From positions 1,674,001-1,738,000 of the forward strand of contig NW_024609958.1 in NCBI RefSeq assembly GCF_016920785.2: a stretch of DNA of 64,000 nt, given 5' to 3'. The stretch is from Ixodes scapularis. Taxonomy: Eukaryota > Arthropoda > Arachnida > Ixodida > Ixodidae. The notes beneath the pieces were generated by a model that was not told the DNA's origin, made no database searches, and was given only the letters and a program-made list of their open reading frames with translations. A program made the translations under genes and the position numbers. Positions 60,576 through 64,000 of this stretch are shown here, one piece after another (positions within the stretch are counted from its first letter, which is position 1; every line of letters begins with the position of its first letter).

Positions 60576-60761
60576 TTACTTTCTAGAACGTGATTTCTTT
60601 TGTTTTTTTGCGCATTGTATGAGTCTATTGTATTCTGCCGCTTTTTGAACCTATATTACGATTGGACCCCGGACTAGCCTGAACGGCTATGGGTCCAAAG
60701 AGTTTTTGTGTATTTTGAAAGCAAGTTTGAAAATAAAGCATTGAATGAATGAATGAATGAT

Positions 60762-62084
60762 GGAGCTGCAAACATGTCAGGTCGATTTTCTGGAGTGCAA
60801 AAAAGGATTGCTAATGTCCAGCCAAAGTCAGTGTACATTCATTGCAGCAACCACTCCCTCGATCTGGCCCTACAAGAAGTCGGCCGTGGCAATGAATTGG
60901 TTGCCGATGCTCTAACAACTGTGAAAGACGTTTCAAATATCATCCTGGATTCAGCAAAGAGGAAAAGTGTTTACAGCAACATCGTTCTTCCTTCCATGGG
61001 GGAAAATTCGGATCGTGGTCCACCGCCAGCCACCCTGCTTTCTTTGTGTCCGACACGATGGGTGGTTCGGGTGAAATCTGTGCAAAGATTCCTCGAAAAT
61101 TACGAACGAGTCCGAGCAACACCTTGGGAAATCCTCAAAACTCCAGGTTCAGTTCGAGATGACCGCAAAGCGGCTATGAGAGGATATGAGAAGATTCTGG
61201 GTAAGCTAGAAACAGTCCTTAGATTAAACGTGGCGATCGCTGTTTTCGGGCCATGTGAAGAACTCGCAAGGACACTGCAAGGCGTTCATTACAGCGCCAC
61301 TGGGGCCAGACAAGCTGCGAAGATCCTTACACAGACCTTAACACAACTAAGATCGGATGTCAGTTTCAAAAGCATCTGGGAGGAGTCGAATGACGCGGCG
61401 GAAAAGTTGGGCTTGAAACAACCGTCTGCCAAACCACCGAGGCCTGCAAAACCACCGGCACGATTCGAACAAACCAGCACCCCAGCAAGACCTGCAGTTC
61501 TTGATGCGAAGACAAGGTTGAGAAAGGAGTATTCTGCGGCGATCGACTGCGTCACAAGCGAAATCAGCAGTAGGTTTGACCAGCCCGGCATGGAGAGACT
61601 AGCGACGCTAGAGAACGTTCTGATCCACACAGCAGCTGGACAGCATTTCAGCGCGGAGCGTCTGAGAGACGAACTCGGCTCTCACGCCCCTGACTTTGAG
61701 CTAGGAAGGCTTGGCGCACAGCTCATGCTCCTTCCGACCATCTCAGCTGCACCAATGAAAAAAGTTGAAGATCTGGTGCAAGCCCTAAATGAAAATTCTC
61801 AGACGGTGCGCAACCTCCTTGACCAGGTAGTAGCCCTGCTAGAACTTTTATTGACCGTGCCTGCGTCGGCGGCTACAGGAGAACGCTCTTTCAGTGCCCT
61901 GGAGAGAGTCCAAACGTGCCTGCGAAATCGGATGACTCAGAAACGCCTCGGCCAGCTGCTTCTGCTTCATGTCCATAAGGAGAAGACCAGGCAGCTTGAC
62001 TTGAACGCTGTGATGGGAGAATTCGTCTCCAGAACCGCTGAGCGGTCAGCTACTTTCGGCGTGATTGCGCAACTTGCGTCATGA
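60762..62084 (+). pseudogene. hAT transposase (ZMYM/DUF4371 clade), C-terminal part
   Basis: Continues the frame with GAANMSGRFSGVQKRIA, so CFD-GAANMSG, the second catalytic-Asp motif of this clade, is split exactly by the LINE. It then has the HCSNHSLDLAL motif, a central helical region, a proline-rich insert (about 61415-61500), and the C-terminal dimerisation region ATGERSFSALERVQTCLRN followed by LLLLHVHKEKT. It ends at a TGA at 62082-62084, with AATAAA at about 62125. No internal stop or frameshift was seen. The LINE is the only disabling lesion apart from the missing right terminus. A chimeric transcript starting at an internal ATG (60753) is conceivable but not supported. Confidence 0.85.
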
Positions 62085-62430
62085 ACTATTTTCAAAAAGA
62101 TCGTGTGCACTGGTTCTTGCTCCAAATAAATATGGGCGACTAAATAAACCCCGCTTTTTTTGGCAACGTAGTATTTCTTCAATTTCCGTAAAAGGTTACT
62201 GCTGCACTCAAATATACGTTATATAGGAATTCATATATTTACCAATAATGGTAAGTAAATTATCAAAACTGGGTGACAAAAGAATGACGAAAACTCTTCT
62301 GCGACTCAATGGGATGCTGCAGAAAGCCGTTAAATTTATAGAACGGACGCGAGGCATGGTTAATGGCGGAACACGTCTATGCGAATACTAGCAAGCTTCA
62401 CTGCTATTCAACGCAATATATAGTATTGTT
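62085..62430. other. 3' flank of the transposase gene; no gene
   Basis: Contains AATAAA motifs at about 62125 and 62142. No hAT right terminus was found. Confidence 0.5.
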
Positions 62431-62806
62431 CTACGGTGTCGATGTAAAATGCACCGGGAAGATCGGCGTCTGCACGGAGAGAGCTCATATTTTCATCGAA
62501 GGTATATTTTAGTCGTGCACGCATTCTTGCAAAATTTCTCGGCGTAACTCTGCGTCTGTGAATGTTAGGCATAGCTCGGTTGCATTGGAATTTAATGCTG
62601 ACGACCGCGTCCACCGGTGGCAAACTCGGTCTATATGGCGGACGCATTTTTGAAATTTTCAAGAATGTCACAACTTTTCACAAGAACAAAGCTACGCCGA
62701 GAAATTTCAGAGGAATCCGTTCAGGATTAAAATACACCTTCGTTGAAAATGTGAGCTCTCCACGTGCAGGCGCCCGATTTTGGTGCATTCTACATCGACA
62801 CCGTAG
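62431..62806. mobile_element. 376-bp foldback element
   Basis: CTACGGTGTCGATGTA at 62431 is exactly complemented at 62791-62806. The arms stay similar inward for about 130 bases (for example ATTTCTCGGCGTA near 62535 and its complement near 62695). Non-coding. Confidence 0.7.
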
Positions 62807-63054
62807 ATCGATGCCACCGTGCAGCTACTACTATTGGATCAGACCGTGTCAATATTTCATTGCTTCGTGACAAGAATTTTGAATTAATGCGGGGACATAC
62901 GGTATAGGAAGTGATAATTAACCTTGTATTAACAGTGAAATCTTGGTAATGGATGCTTTTTTTTAGATTTTACTCTCCCCCCCCCCCCCCTTCACCTTTT
63001 ATTTCGACCGCCAGCCCCCCCACGTAAAATACACTTCCGGGGTCGCTGACTACA

Positions 63055-63375
63055 ATGCCTAGAAGGTGCTGTGTGAGGGACTGTCCCGGTATTTCAGCAA
63101 CTGAAGAAGAGATCACACTGCGTGCATTTCCGAGAGACATACAAGAGATGGACCGGTGGCTGACTGCGGTTCCCGCAGGACAGCTATTAGAATCCGTGGG
63201 TAGGCGATGGCTATGCTCGATGCACTTTAGTGATGAAGATTACAACCCTAGGCGAAGTTTACTAAAACTGCCCAGCCTGCCCCACACCCAGCGTAGGGCC
63301 CACCTGTACGCCGTGTACCTGTATTTCCTAAAATTAGAACAAATTGAAATTATCAAGTTAATTCCTGCGCGGTAA
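63055..63375 (+). CDS. THAP-domain protein, first exon
   Basis: Starts MPRRCCVRDCPG and contains, over about 70 residues, the C2CH zinc-finger pattern: CxxxC near the start, FPRD and DRWLTAV, then RRWLCSMHFSDEDY, ending in a LKLPSLP segment where other THAP domains have a conserved proline. THAP domains bind DNA and occur in transcription factors and in P-element-type transposases. After about residue 85 the frame loses recognisable similarity and stops at 63375, so the true exon probably ends earlier at a GT (for example near 63305-63320). No catalytic part is visible before the window end, so host gene or transposon cannot be decided. Confidence 0.7.
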   Translation: MPRRCCVRDCPGISATEEEITLRAFPRDIQEMDRWLTAVPAGQLLESVGRRWLCSMHFSDEDYNPRRSLLKLPSLPHTQRRAHLYAVYLYFLKLEQIEIIKLIPAR

Positions 63376-63726
63376 TTTTCCTTCGACCCCAGCCTGAACT
63401 TTTAGACTGTAGGCAACAGAACTAGACTAACTTGTGAATATCCATGGGCATTGGAAACTTCCTGTCGTGAAGTTCGAAGTATGCAATTTTGAGCATTGTT
63501 ATATTCAAGCTAACGAGTGCGAATTTTTCGTGTGATGTTATGCAACCTATCGGCTGCAGGTCTGCAAGTTTCCTGCCTATCTCCCTGCAACAGCGGCACT
63601 CAAGAGTCTTGAATTCAGACATCACGACGCATCGGCTGCATGCTCACCTAGTAAACAAGTTCTACCCATGTTCTAGACAAAACACGTACTTTATGCTCGA
63701 CGTTTACTGGTACTTGATACACTCAC
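63376..63726. other. No gene supported
   Basis: Sequence between the THAP exon and the minus-strand exon. No recognised element. Confidence 0.4.
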
Positions 63727-64000
63727 CAGCTCGTATTCTTTAGACGGCAGGCATCTTCAGCCTGAAGAGTATCCGATGATTCAACGACCTCGGTGTCTGA
63801 ACCTTCAGCAATGCGATCAGGCGTGTCGTATGCTAGCAATCCTAATTTCTGCGTGCGTTCTAAATTTCTTTTCCAGAACTTGATAGCTTGTTTTGTGCCC
63901 AGTATAGCATCTGTATCATCGGACTGACGGCATGCACTCGTACACTGGCTTGTACTCGCAACGCTTTCATCATTGACCTCCATCACATCGATCCACTGAC
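63727..64000 (-). CDS. Minus-strand internal exon, gene extends beyond the window
   Basis: Read on the minus strand, a frame is open from the window edge to a strong donor (GTGAGT, complement at 63721-63726). It begins QWIDVMEVNDESVASTSQ and includes KQAIKFWKRNLERTQKL and an acidic stretch. The composition (Ser/Asp/Glu-rich with a basic helix) looks like real coding sequence, but I do not recognise the protein. An ATG at 63984-63986 could be a start, but the frame is also open upstream. It is tail-to-tail with the THAP exon. Confidence 0.45.

Larger units (their letters stand above)
57528..60757 (+). mobile_element. L2/CR1-like LINE inserted in the hAT gene
   Basis: 5'-truncated non-LTR retrotransposon: C-terminal piece of ORF1, ORF2 with endonuclease and reverse transcriptase, a short 3' region, AATAAA at about 60732, and a (TGAA)n/(GAAT)n tail. 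Flanking TGAT (57524-57527 and 60758-60761) may be a 4-base target duplication but overlaps the tail unit. Microsatellite tails and short or absent duplications are usual in the L2/CR1 group. It lies in the same orientation as the host gene. Confidence 0.85.

Noticed and set aside
55999..62160. Complete hAT element with both termini
   Set aside because: Only a left-end candidate was found; no complement of CAGGGGTTCTCAAACT was seen downstream in the window.

Overview
This is a non-coding, transposon-rich stretch of an animal nuclear genome, most probably a hard tick (Ixodidae, likely a metastriate genus). That call is inference. It rests on A+T-rich nested MITEs full of GTAAC/GTTAC words, recurring blocks beginning GCGCAGCTCTTAGGCGCCC, an I-like LINE and an L2/CR1-like LINE with a TGAA tail, a ZMYM/DUF4371-type hAT transposase, a THAP exon and spliced gene pieces. 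There is no operon structure, and I recognise no tRNA, rRNA or CRISPR.

Layout. (1) 1-23870: an array of four related long units. Copy 1 (1-8866) is diverged and carries an extra 1.9-kb hAT-like insert. Two almost identical 6.95-kb segments (7039-13985 and 13986-20935) lie head to tail. A shorter diverged fourth copy (20936-23870) preserves the empty site of a 720-bp inverted-repeat element found in the others. It also keeps, on the minus strand, a cysteine-rich exon-like frame of which copies 1 and 2 retain only a truncated piece. (2) 23870-26382: LINE tail, palindrome and short repeats. (3) 26383-43268: a 16.9-kb inverted duplication. Arms of 4.9 and 5.9 kb flank a 6.1-kb loop. The left arm and loop contain a candidate spliced, apparently non-coding transcription unit on the plus strand, and the right arm repeats its first two exons on the minus strand, pointing back into the loop. 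The right arm also holds a PIF/Harbinger-like insertion absent from the left arm. (4) 43269-45825: 5' half of an I-like LINE on the minus strand, cut off inside its endonuclease domain exactly where the right arm ends. (5) 45827-52430: satellites and minisatellites: a 52-bp repeat, two CCCTCAC-type blocks, a 60-bp repeat with 120-bp higher-order alternation, and a hairpin array. (6) 52483-54791: two exons of a DUF4806-like gene, the second with a one-base frameshift. (7) 55999-62150: a hAT transposase gene split by a 3.2-kb L2/CR1-like LINE; removing the LINE restores the frame to the base. (8) 62431-64000: a foldback element, a THAP exon on the plus strand, and a minus-strand exon running off the window end.

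The genes do not form a pathway. What ties the window together is mechanism: unequal exchange between diverged repeats, nested insertion with preserved empty sites, and a large inverted duplication that could be transcribed into double-stranded RNA. All identities were judged by eye; no alignment or database search was run.
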